From contig NC_052017.1 of NCBI RefSeq assembly GCF_015832195.1, forward strand, positions 81,221,801 to 81,285,800: 64,000 bases of DNA. The letters run 5' to 3'. The position numbers were made by a program, and so were the translations under genes. This DNA is from Motacilla alba alba. Taxonomy: Eukaryota > Chordata > Aves > Passeriformes > Motacillidae. This document shows, piece by piece, positions 49,469 to 61,731 of this stretch (the stretch's first letter is position 1; every line of letters begins with the position of its first letter). Below the pieces are notes generated by a model. It saw nothing but the letters and a program-made list of their open reading frames with translations, made no database searches and had not been told where the DNA came from.

Positions 49469-52282
49469 ATCTTAAAGCTGGTAGGTAGAGCAATTAAGAG
49501 TTAATGGGACAGTACAAGCCTGAGATCTTGTTCCTTGTGCCAAGAACCATTCATGCATTTGATGCAGAAGTCACTGAAACCAAGTGCTGTTGCAGGACTC
49601 TTTTATCATATGCTATTCCTTGGGATCTAATGAATCCCAGAGGATGATAAGGCACAATCATTTGATGTGCTGCATGCAGTCAGTCATGCAGTTTTCAAGT
49701 ATTAACGCTTAACAGTCATGCAGTCCTGCTGTCTCTCTGGGCCTCCTTTATTGCTCCATGCAGGATACTTTCTCCTGACCAGTTTAAGGCAGGTCAGCTT
49801 GACAAAAATAGCTTTCCTCAGCCACTGATAGATATCCTACTGTCTGTATAGCACCAGATCTAATGCTTACCTTCTCCCTTCAGCTCAGAACTATTTGATA
49901 CTTATGTGACATTAGCTGATTTTTAACTTCTTGTTGCTGATCAGGACTATACATATCTCAAACCTGAACAAGAGATTTAGACATCAGCTGAAACAGCTAA
50001 TTTCAAATAAAATTGCACCTTCACTCCCTCCAGCCTCCCTTGACCATGAAGACTGAGTTTTACTTGGTATTTTTGTCTTAATGATGATTTATTAGGTGTG
50101 GCATGGTTAGATACTCTTTATCTCCATTAAATCCTAATGGCTACATTTTGCCTTTTGCTACTGCAATGGTTCACGGAAGTAAATGCAGTTAACGGACTCT
50201 GCTATTAAGTAGATGTTGCTTGGAGATATAATAATGATACTTCAGAGTCTCTCCCACAATTTGCTAATGCAAAATTCACAATCACATTTAAAGTAATTTT
50301 TGCTAGTCAAACTATTAAGGTTTAATTTCAAGGTGGGAATTGTACTTAAAATTATCATCTCATGAATATCATGGAACATGACTATTTGTAACTGTGTAAA
50401 ATTGCTTATAAGGCACTAAGACTTTAGAATACAGCCTATTAGTATTACTATAACATTCAGTACACATAAAACTGGACATGAGCCAATAAAATTAAAACCT
50501 TTTTCTAAAAATTATGTACAGAACTCTTTTTTTTTTTTTTGCTAGAATGTCTTTTACTACTTGAAGGCCAAGTTTGAAGTGGGCTGTAAGCACTAGTAGA
50601 ACTTTAAGTTAAAAACAGTTGTTAACCACATCTCCTTTTACATTTTTTAACTTAATAAATAACTATATGTATGAAGTCCAATTCAAAGTATAATTTAAAC
50701 CCAAGTAGGTTCTTTCTTTTCTTCTGATATATTTACAGAGTTTAAAATAGGAGAAAATCTAGCCTGATCTTCATTTTACGAGTTATTAAATCTCTGAGGC
50801 TTTTGCCATTGTATAACTTTAGCATGGCTAAAGGTTATAATTCAAAAAGAGCTTTCACCTAATGGAAAATCAACAGCTTTTCAGAATAATTGCTTCCATT
50901 GCTAACTGCTTTCACTGATGAAAAGTCAATTTATATTCAGTTTTATATTATTTTCAGCCACTGCTTCTTTAGGCTTCTCCTCTCCCAGCCTTACACACTA
51001 AATTCACTTAGATGAATTTTAGATTTTGGAAATGGAAGTGGTTTTGTGTTTCTCTCCTCTCCTTCAAAAAAAGCAGGAAAAAGAAAGAACAGAAAACCAA
51101 CACTAACAAGACTAGAAAAATTTAACAGTAAAATGGAGAGAACACTCTACCAGCAATTTCAAGTGTTCACATTTAAAAGTCCACATTACATCATTTGGAC
51201 AAGTTTAGTACTTAGCGTAACAAATGATTGATCAAGGGTCCCCTGAAATATGGGAAAACAAAATAAAACAGTGTAGGCATTATCAATCTCTAAGTCCTTT
51301 ATAAATCCTAAGTAACAAGAGTACCAGCAACTCAAGCAAGCATTAGGGTTGCAATTTCAAAAGCACTGAAATGTGAACCTCACTCACTTGAAACGTGAAT
51401 ATTTATGCATTGATATTGTGATGAAAACATTGCCTAAATAAATGTTAGAGTTCCCACTTTGCAGAAGCAGAACTGAACTGGAACCCTTTCAAAGGTTTAC
51501 AAACAGAATCTGCCTTAGCCAACAGGACAAAACAAAGGAAGGCTTTTGATCCCATGTACTGCTCATCCCATTAGACAACACACCCTTCAGACTAAATGAG
51601 ATCATTAAGATTCATGCTTTAGGCAAACTAATGACAGATTTACTCTATAATTGCTGTAGTTGCAAGGGAAGAATAAAATTACATGGATTTCTCTTTTAAG
51701 AGAGAAAAGCACAGGTTGAAATCACTTAAGTAGACATAAGCCCTAATGAATTTGTAGGTCAGTATTTTTCAAGTTTTGACATAACGTTGAATTTTTTCCT
51801 TATTTTAAAAAATGACAAGCCTGTGAAACCAATAATGTATACATTATGATAATTTTGGGGTCAGCAGAGGAGCAAAACTGAATAAAGCTTAGTTTGTTTC
51901 AAACAAAGTCTTCCACAAATCCAGTGAGGAGATACTTCATTCTTTCAGCAATGCTGCTTTTCTAAGCGATGCACAGATGACTAAGGGACTTGTGCAATCC
52001 AAACCTGAGATTTAATTGTTTTCTGTTCATTATAAATAATATTTTTCTTTAACAAATTTAGCCAGGGTCTGAGCTCTTGTTGAGCATCCTGTTTGCAGAG
52101 GTCTTGATTACACAGTATGTTTCCTTTTGCTCTGCTTTACATTTCTGTCTCTGGCAATTATCATGCAGATTCCTGGCATAGCAACAGGCTATAAATTTAA
52201 CATCTAAATAAGTACTGAATAACAACAACAACAAATCTTAAATAGACAAAAAACTAGGAAAAAATACCCCTTTTTCCCTTAC

Positions 52283-52420
52283 CATGTTGAATACAGCCAT
52301 GGTTAATATTATAGCAGTGGTTGTCAATGTAAGAGTGATCCTTGGCCAAGGACGGTTTGCAATTATTCCAGATGATTTCAGGATCCACAACAATGAAGCT
52401 GATGCTTTCTTGCTACATTG
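52283..52420 (-). CDS. ADCY2: ADCY2 coding exon (cytoplasmic turn and helix 9)
   Basis: This 138-bp, phase-0 exon encodes 46 residues starting QCSKKAS and ending MAVFNM. The first half is the basic cytoplasmic turn after helix 8 (QCSKK, then LKSSGIIANRPWPR). The second half, ITLTLTTTAIILTMAVFNM, is transmembrane helix 9. The acceptor is TTTACACTTAG and the donor ATG|GTAAGG. The length equals that remembered for the human exon product, and the cytoplasmic turn (SSGIIANRPWPR) is unchanged. It is separated by 11.5 kb from the exon before it and by 8.8 kb from the exon after it. Confidence 0.96.
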
Positions 52421-54389
52421 CTAAGTGTAAACAGTTTGGAAAAGAGAAAAAAAAAAAAGATCTTTAGTATATTTAATTAGTATAAACAAGGGTAGAATTA
52501 AGATATCTCAAGACTGAGGGCAGTACAGAACTACTGAACTATTATAGTCTCATGAGAATGACAGATCATGATTAAACATGAACATGAAGAAAAACTTATT
52601 TAAAATATCTGCCATATTATCACTTCCATTAAATAATTATAATTTGCAAATACCTTACCAAATATTCAATAAAAATAGCAAAATACAGAGTTGACAGCAG
52701 TGTCATTACCTTTATCATCAGTGAAACACTTGAAAATGAGCTGACCTGCCTTGACTGAATTGAAAGAGTTGTGTTTAGTTGCCTCTGGAAACTTCAAAAT
52801 GTAAATAATGACTCTGCAAAGTCTTTGACACAGAATAAAGCCTAAATGTATCCCTGGCAGCCCACAAAACAGGAAAGTTTCCAGGCTTTTCTTTCATCTT
52901 TTTGAGTCTTATTTTATAATTAATTTTAAATGGAAAATAACTCAGCAGAGCAAATCAACCTTCCTGAAAACTATCTAGAAGGCAAATAAGCATTTCATAA
53001 AAAACTGGATGTAAAATTTGACACAAAAAGTGAATAGAAAAATTTTCTTATATAGTGGCAAGAATTAACAATAAAAAACTGATTCATGTAATCTGCTTCT
53101 AAGAAGACATTGCAAAGTCTCCATTCATACATTCATAGTGCCTAGAGCTAGCACAAGAGGCTCACAGAGAATAAACAAGGATTTGTGACACAACCAATAA
53201 ACATTAATTTTCCTAAAACTTTAGCAATGAGGAGATAAGGTTGCCTAGAAGCATCTTGTGCCCTTTCCAAATGTCAAATTCAATTTTATGGAAATCTCTG
53301 TAAAAAAGGCAAAGAAAATTTAAGGAACATGACAATCCCACCAAAAAAAAATTGTTTTTTTCAACGTATGTTTTCTATTTACTTAATATTATCCGAGATG
53401 GCTTTGCATATTGTTTTCACTCTTGCCCCAGCCATCAGCAGAGATACAAGCTCAGGAAGTCTCAAAAATGAGAACTCAAGCATGAAAAACTACCAAACAT
53501 AGGACTTAATTTACAGCACTGATCTATTTGTTCAGGTTCAATAGCTATGGCACATCAAAAATTACACCACTACCCTACATGTGGGATGCATTCCGCATGA
53601 CAATTTTTATCATACTGCACATAAGTATTTTTCTCCTAATTATACATTATTTGGACAAATCCACTGTATATGCAGAGCTTTTTTTTTACATATTGTTTCC
53701 TTTTATGACAGGGAGTTTTGCATACTGAATTGGACAGATTCTGAATTCAGTTCCAGGAAGGTCAAAACAATCACTGGAATCTTAAAGACAAAAAAAAAAA
53801 AAGGGAAAAAAACAGGCAGCTTTTATATAAACATTACTCCCTTACTAAAAACCTACCCAAAACCATAAACTCAAAGGACCTGCATTTTTGAACAAAAAAT
53901 TCCTGCTCAAAAGCCTTTTTGAACTCCCCTGCCTTCTTCTTCAGCCCTAAGTATATAGCAAATTTCAAGATAATTTGAAATCACACATAGATTTTACAAA
54001 AGTTTTGTCATCCCTCCCACTTCAATATAGTAAAAAGCACAAAGCATTGATTGCTGCTGTTGCTACAGGAGGGAAGTGTTCCGATGGATGCAGGGAATGG
54101 AGCTGTGTGAAAATGAATCATTCAGTTATCTGTCTAGTCTGCCTAAAACCCAATTAGTCAGGGAGCACGGATTTATGGCAAATTAAAACAGTCATGAAAT
54201 CGTGCCCTAATTTCTCTTTACCTTTATTATAGCTCACCTGGAGCTTTACTACAACTTAACCTACATTGTTCTGTGATTTTCTTGGAAATTTAAAAGCAGC
54301 CGGATAAGTTTAAATTGCATTAGACACAGACAACTAGACAAGTACACTGAGAAAGTACTAGGAATATAAAATAGCTAAGAAATTTTATG

Positions 54390-54425
54390 TATAGATATAA
54401 ATATAGATGTAGATATAGATATAAA
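54390..54425. repeat. ATAGAT-type simple repeat
   Basis: Imperfect hexamers of the type ATAGAT / ATAAAT / GTAGAT over about 36 bases. A possible variable microsatellite. Confidence 0.7.
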
Positions 54426-55039
54426 GCTGTACAATGTGTTCTTTCTGAATTACATTACATTACATACCGTTCAAGGAAAGCCTTTAGGATTAGAAATTCC
54501 AAGAAAATAAGCTAATGATGGAAATAAATTATATGGTCTAAACAAGATAAAATGTATTACGAATTTTACAGGGTTTATGCTACCTGATGAGAGGCTAATC
54601 AAATCAAACACAAATGGTGATGATCAAAAGGGCGATGACAGTTGATGAATAACATCATCAACAGAAGCCACTGAATTTGCTGCTTCTAAGATGACTGAAA
54701 GAGGTTGCTGCAGTCATGATTTCTGATGGGAAACCTACCAAGAAGCTTCAATGAAAAATCTTCCTTTCCAGGATGCCCTGCCTTTTCAGGGTGATTCCTG
54801 CCTAAAAGGCTAGCAGGCTAGCACAGGATAGTAAATTTTTCTAGTGGGCAGAAACACGATGGTATATCTTAAGGGCATTGTGGGTATGTGGAAAACTTAC
54901 ATGGCATTTAGGGGACGGGACACAGGAGGGGAAAGGAAGGCATAAATGTGGATCAGAGATGTCCAAATATAAGTAGATGGTGACCAGAAGGGATGAAAGG
55001 AAATGGATGCAGTGGAAAACTTTTCTAAATGAGTCTATT

Positions 55040-55800
55040 ACATATTGTTATTAAATTCTGTCTCTAACCACCCTCTGTCTAAGTGCAGTCCTTATTCTGA
55101 GCCTGCATGTGTGTGAATGGCAGCAAACTCCATGCCGGACTAGATGGCAAGGGGCGTGGGATGGGTGCCACTGGAGAGAGATCATGTAGGTGAGCAACTG
55201 AGATATCAGGAGCTGAACTCTCTCAGACCAGTCCCTGAGGAGATCCACAGCTTGTGCGGGGAGTGTGTGTGTAACCACAAAGAAAATTCAAGCAGAACTG
55301 GTTGCAAGTAGGAGATCTCCATTTGGAAAGACCCAAGGGTTGAGCTAGTCACTTTGTAAAGGGGTCAGAGCCTGGGTATGGGTATAGTATTGACTAAAAT
55401 TCCACATGCCAGACCCAGGAGTGAAAGTGTGCCTGTGGATGATGACAGTCAGGAAGTGTATATCCCATCAGACCTGATCCTCCAGAAAGAAAGGCCTAGA
55501 CCATCAGTGTACATCATGTTTACGTGAGTGCTGCGTGTTGTTACACGGGTGCTGTAAGAGAGCTGTTCTGTCCATGGATCTCTGTGATTGGTCCTCTGTG
55601 TATGGTATATTATATGCCTGTTTTCCTATTGGGAACACATGCCCAACCTCACTACAGGTTACACCTTGGACTTCAATGGGAGTGGGACAGGAGGATCCCC
55701 TCCCTGGGTTTCGAATTCCATCAAATTTTCCTTCAGTGGGTCAGGAAGGAGCACTTCCCAGCTCCTGACCTCCACCCAACAAGCTCTAGCAGCCCTTACT
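55040..55800 (+). repeat. Unclassified avian interspersed repeat (LTR/ERV-like?)
   Basis: A GC-richer island in AT-rich intron, with segments such as gaatggcagcaaactccatg and catcatgtttacgtgagtgc that I associate with a common avian repeat, though I cannot name its class. No intact retroviral or LINE reading frame is visible. A related short piece appears at 29.3 kb. Confidence 0.4.
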
Positions 55801-58199
55801 TTGAATTTCAAAAATTTAAAAGCCATGGTTCAGTAAAAAATGCAAAACAATGTTGCAAAAAAAGGTGCTTTCATGTTTTAGTAGTGCTACAAAATGTAAA
55901 CTGAGTTTTCTCTACTCATATGAACAATGTCTGTTATCTTAGTTCTGAGGATAAAATTAACTTTCACACAGAAAAATCTCTGCTGAGCTCCAGCACCTAA
56001 ATACAAGAATGTCAACATTAAATGATGGTGACTTTTCAAACTTCTCTGCTTTAACATCAATGCTTCCAATTGTTAAATTTGAACTTTCTTCATATTTGAA
56101 AGTAATAATTGAAAAAAAAATACAGTATAGAATTGCTGAGACTACTTAGCAATGCCCATGCTGAGAACAGCATGTATTGCTGAGAACTCCCTTTGTTTTC
56201 AAAGTGCTTGGAAAACAGGTACAGGTTTATGTAACTTCTGTACTAAAATGCCTAGCAATAATTCCAATTTTTCTTTGCTTACAAGATTTTTGAACAATAT
56301 CATCTGACCTTGCTAATGTATTTTAGCAAGGAGAAACTTACTGGACTGATTTTCTACATTTCTTCACAAGAATTTTTTTTCTGCTATCAATAAGGAAAAA
56401 AAAAAAAAAAGGAGCAACTTTATCACTTAGAAAAGCCTGGAAAACAACATAAATTTCAGGAAACAATATATCACTCAGACAATGTGATTAATGAATAAAG
56501 AGATTCTATTATTTCCATTGCTCTTCCTAAAATTACAAGACACGGATGGCTCTAGCCAGATGAACAATTATGAGTGAGTTATGTTAAGAGTGCAACTTTT
56601 AAAATTAAGTTCTAGGTAATTATTTCCACTTGTCAAACAGAAGCACAACAGACTGATGTATTTCTTACCAGCCTGTTTAATGCACAGCTCTGAGTTCTGG
56701 AGGGAGAAGACCCCTGTTTATTTGCACATCTGCCCTTCCCACATTATTTGTTAAGCCAGGGAGAGTCCTGAAAGGAAAACTTGAGACAAAACCCTAAAAC
56801 TTTTTAAGCCATTGAGTAGATATTGCTTAGAAAATGTAAAAAGATACACTGTTGAATAATTCTCTGTGTGAATAACAAATGTGCTGAACTTCATTTCACT
56901 TTTGAGCAGTCCAGATCCAGCCCATATGTAGCACTACTGCAGCAGTTCAGTACTGCTGAAAATCTGGGGAATCCCTGCAAGCAGAACTGGAGAGGTGGAG
57001 GTAATCATTAAAACCACTCTTAAAAGCAGACTTAGGCGGTTTATTTTGCTGATTCCATCATACATTTTTTTATTGTAAATGTCTCCTTTGCAATTTTCTG
57101 AATAAAATGGAGAATGAGATTAAAGAAAAAATCAGTTGTTGAAAGCGTGCAAGTAGGATAAAACATCAGATCTCAGTAGGATTAGAGAGTATCACAGTGT
57201 TTATTCTAAGTGGAGCTTGCAGAATATGGTTCAGTGTTTATCATTTACTGACTAGAAATAATAGGTATTTGTAGTATGAGAGGTGAGTAATGTATTACCT
57301 TTTCATCTGAACCTGTTAAATCTGATATGACAGCACAGCATGATAATGAGTAATAACTTATTTTGAATATTCAGGACATTAAAAATGTATCCTGTGTTGT
57401 CTTTCCACACACAAAAAACTACTTCAGCATTTAATAAGATGAATGCTGTCTTTCTGAGTGGGATCAAGGAACTGGTGCAAGAACTAATTGTGACAGCTAT
57501 GTTGTAGATGAAAGACAGTGTTTCAAGAGCTGTCACACTTCTCCTTCACATGCTAGTTGAGATTGGAACATCTTCACTGAAAACTTCTTATTTACAGAAA
57601 GACAGTGAATCAGATTTTCTATAGTTCTATTGTTGTTCTTTTAATTTTGCATTCAAATACAACTCGATATTTTACCAATACTGATGCTTCAGAGAATGCA
57701 ATCAAGAGAAACAAAATTCAGATTTTTTTACATGCTCGTTTTCATTCAGAGTTGAAGAAGACATCAAAGTTCAAACCCAAAGAACTTGCTGACAGCAATT
57801 ACACTCACCTAAGCTTGGAGAAGGGGGATTTTGCTATACAGACACAAGCTTTTACTTTACATACTCATTAATGCTCCTAATGTTGACAAAAAGGACCAAA
57901 GAACTTCTAAAATAAGTACTGTAACACCAAGATTTTGAATTTCATGGTGGCACCTGTAAATCTAAACCAGGAATTTTGAATCATACAAAATGCATCCAGG
58001 TGAAAAGTCTCTTCAATTTCTACCTCATGCAAGTGACTGGACAAAATCTAGAATCCTGAATAAAGAAATAACAGCAAAAACTAAAGTCAGCATCACATTT
58101 TTAATTTCACCATGCTTTGCAGTGTTAATTATTCTTTACAATAGGCCGTGTTAAAATGGCCACATGGTTCACTTCAGCTGTGTCATTCAAAGGAAAGAA

Positions 58200-58615
58200 T
58201 GTGTCAGTGTGATGCTTGGAGAGGCTGATCTGGAGCAGGGGCTGGACAGAGTTAAGAAGGAATAAAGCAGGTATTTATTAGAAGGCCTTCAAAGGCTTCA
58301 CCTTGGGCAGCACAGGTGCACGGCTATGGCTACACCCAAGATGGACCCAAGATTTACCCAAGATGGAAGCAAGATGGAAGCAAGATGGACGACTGGTCCC
58401 GAGTTTTCACACTTTGATAAGTTTTGGTCCATTTATGTATTGGGGTTAATTATCCAATTACAGCTTCAGGTTATGAAGTCCCATCCTCCCAGACTGCTCT
58501 CCTCAATTCGCTGTTGTTTACACTTTTTGAGCCAGAAGCTGTGACTATGTCCTTGGTTCTCAGGGTGGAAAAGGATTGTTTTATCTAACTAAGCTGTGAA
58601 GAGAACTTGCTAACA
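58200..58615 (-). mobile_element. Probable solo LTR, minus orientation
   Basis: Read on the minus strand it opens with TGTTAGCAAG and later carries AATAAA (58274-58279) about 65 bases before its presumed end in CACA, the order of U3-R-U5. It contains several copies of an AAGATGGA-type unit (about 58335-58387). I associate the sequence with songbird/neoavian LTRs. No target-site duplication could be confirmed, so both ends are approximate. Same strand as ADCY2. Confidence 0.6.
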
Positions 58616-61139
58616 CTTTATATGAAGTTCAGAGTCACACACCAAGGCAGTACAATCTGGATGCTCTCTGCTTTTCTGTTTTTTTAATAATCATATGAAA
58701 AATTGTTTGTACACTAGGAAGCACACTTGGGTATTTGAAATTAACTTAAAATCTCATAATGGGCAGAAACACTAAAGGGCAGCTTGATGGATTAAAAAAA
58801 ATATTAAAAGAAAATTTTTGCAAAGCAGACATAAAGAATATGGCTTTCACCAAGTTAGGAAATTCTTCAGCTGGCTTTAATCATGTAACTAATGTCGTAA
58901 ACGTGTAACTCAAGAAGCTCAGTAAGAAGAGGGATTTTTGTTCCTGAAATTAGTACACTTATAACAATTCCTCAAGTATGAACATGGTACTTAACTAAGT
59001 GATGATGGATTTGCTGTTGTAGTGCCTCTGCTAGAGACTCATCAGAATGACTTTTAGGATTGATGAGCCTCTTCCATGGAGCCTCTTTCAAGGACCCTGT
59101 TGTAGGTGCCAAAATGCCTCTTTAGGTTTTCCTTGCCTAAACATCCCTGTTTTAATCTTCATTTACAGGCAAAGCCTTACTATTGAAGAAATGAAAGGGC
59201 CTAGATCTTTCATCTACATCTGCATTAAAAGACACTCATTTCAAAAGTAAAATTCCAGATTGAAAATAATTTCCAAGTAGTGCTAGTGCTAACATTCCTC
59301 TCCTTACAGAGCTTTTAAATATCTTATGTGTACACAGTAGTTATGACTATACCTAAAAACCAATGCCAATTGCTTTACAATGAAATACAAACCCCTGCAA
59401 AACAAGATAAAGATCACTCTGTATGCAGTGATGTGATGTAAATAATGTGCTCTCTTTTAGCAGAAACAGGGCTCAAGTACTGGCTGTCCTTTGTCAGAGA
59501 CTTCAGTAACCTCAAATCAGACCATCTTTCTCAACTGTGAAGCCAGTTATTTTCTGCTGTTTGTTCTCTTGATACCTGTGTTCTTCTAATTCTATGATTC
59601 AGTTGGGCATCTAAGAGAGACTATAAACATGTCCAGATGAGATGACATTATTTCTATCTTCTCTGTTATTTTAAGTAGTCAAACAAGTTTGCAAGGTATA
59701 AACATATGCAGCAAAAAAACCCCAACATTTCATAATAATAAAATGTTACTGGCACAAAGAGAATGTCACATCAATTAAGTGCATGTATATCCCAGGTAAT
59801 GCAAATGGATTTTTGAGACAGTACTTGCACCAATGCATAAAGAACATCTGCTTGAGTTTAATACTTCCTTGGCCAGCTACCTCAGCTACTCCAAAGATCT
59901 TTCCTTTACATGCTTAGTGTGTTTTTTTTTCCCCCCACTGAATTCATTATAATTTCCAATATATCATTTAGGTACCAGAGGACTGCTTCCTTGCATTCAA
60001 AGAAGGAGGTAAAACACATCTAACACTTACCAGGTCTGAGGTGTTTCACATGCATTCTGTGAACTCATTTGTACTTCAAGAAGATAAAGAGAAGCGACAG
60101 AAAATACATGAGCTAAAGGACAATCACTGTCCTCTATTCCTCTATCTGGGAAAGAAACGCTTCAAGGGAAATTCAAAGAAAATACTCAAAACTAATTAAA
60201 AAGAAGGGCCTATATTTAAAATATGAAAAAATAAGACAAAAAGGATCTTTATGACCAAAAATACTAATAATCTTTAGGACTACAAGTATCTCTGAATACT
60301 GTGACTATCCAAAAAACAACAAAAAAAATTAAAAAATTTGATAGGCACAAAAAAGTAATTAGAACATAGAAGATATAAATTCCTTTCAAGTTTCAGGATA
60401 TATGTCATTTTAGCTAGGATTGAGCAAGGTTTAATGTCTATGGGCAAATGACTGTTTCTGTAAGAACTGTCAGCTCTCCCTGCCCTCAGCCTGTTTGCCC
60501 AGAACCAGCAGGGGATGCAGGCACAAAGACAGACTCTGAAGTCTCTAACCTCCTTATTTGTGCTACTACAATGCTGCATAGTTTGATGGAAAAATTCCTA
60601 TTCTTCTCTAATGGCTGAATTATCACTTCATCCCAGACTGAGCTGGGCCATGCTGCAGTGCTGCTGAACAGCAGAATCAATTAATAAACTCAGAGTGAAA
60701 CAGTGAGCATAAATCTCTTCTTACAATATTGCAATTAAATTCCATAAGAGCTAGTAATTTTAGCATTACAGTCTGGATTGATTTTTTTTTTTTTTTGTTT
60801 TGCCAATGAAATGAAAATCATACAGAGAAATTTGTTCAATTTGTTGGTTTTTGTGGGATTTACTCTATGGGGGTTACAGCCATTTGTAATAGGTGAAGAT
60901 TGTGTCAAAAGTACTTGAAGAAGTGTTAAAAGTACTAAGACAAGCACATATAACACAGTGATACCCAGGTGTCCTAAACTGAACTTAGATTCTGCTGTCT
61001 TTACTGGCATTTCAAGTCCCACTCTGTAAATCTTGTAAGAGTCCTGTAAATATTTGGCTGCTACTCCAAGTTTATGTACCAGGTTCTGGAGCTCAGGCTG
61101 GTGGTGAGGCCTGATCCTGGCTGGGCACCTTGGGAACAC

Positions 61140-61731
61140 CAGGGCAAGAGCAAGCCCAATATGTTGGGCAGAGAGAGGAGGAGGGAACACAAAGAGAGAA
61201 ACAGAAGAGGGAACCCCAAGGCTGGAGGAGCAGGCACTCCATGCTGGAGCAGATGACTGCACCGCAGCTCACGGAAGTTCTGTGCTGGAGCAGGTGATGT
61301 TCCTGAAGGAACTGCAGCCTGTGGAGTCCTAAAAATTGAGCAGGGTGGAACTGGGAAAGGAAGGAGCAGCAGAGAGAAATGTCTATGCACCAACCACTCT
61401 TCCCCTACTTGTACTGGTTGGCAGAAGGTAGGGGACTCTGGAGCAGAGGAGTGAAGGTAAATTTGGGAAAGGGAGGTGTAATGGTGTGGCTTTAATGTTT
61501 GTTTTTGTTTCTTACAACGCCAATCTATCCTAATTGGCAATAAATGACATCAATTATCCCCAAGTTTAGTCTGCATTTTCTCTGAAAATAATTGGTCAGT
61601 GATCTCCCTGCCTCATCTCAAGCCATGAGCTTTCTCACTGTATTTTCCTACCCCATCCTTCTGAGTGAGGCAGAGTGAGTGAGCAGCTGGGTGAGTGCCT
61701 GGCCTGTAGCTAACTCACCACATTTAATCTC
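61140..61731 (+). mobile_element. Avian LTR-type repeat, plus orientation (3' part)
   Basis: It carries CTGGAGCA-type modules (ctggagcagatgactgcacc, ctggagcaggtgatgttcct), a poly(A) signal AATAAA (61539-61544), and ends aactcaccaca, the 3' terminus I associate with the same family as the 14.3-kb block, which lies in the opposite orientation. The family name is uncertain. The long minus-strand open frames over it are incidental. Confidence 0.6.

Larger units (their letters stand above)
43463..52282 (-). other. ADCY2: ADCY2 intron (8.8 kb)
   Basis: A GT-AG intron with three CR1 copies (44.4, 46.5 and 49.05 kb). A decayed CR1-like piece (about 45500-45690) and a GC-richer patch of unknown nature (46100-46400) also occur. 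The stretch 49.5-52.28 kb is AT-rich with nothing recognised. Confidence 0.9.

Noticed and set aside
60735..61540. Minus-strand open frames of 175 and 159 codons
   Set aside because: They lie over an LTR-type repeat and poly-A/T sequence, have no family similarity that I recognise, and no splice context.
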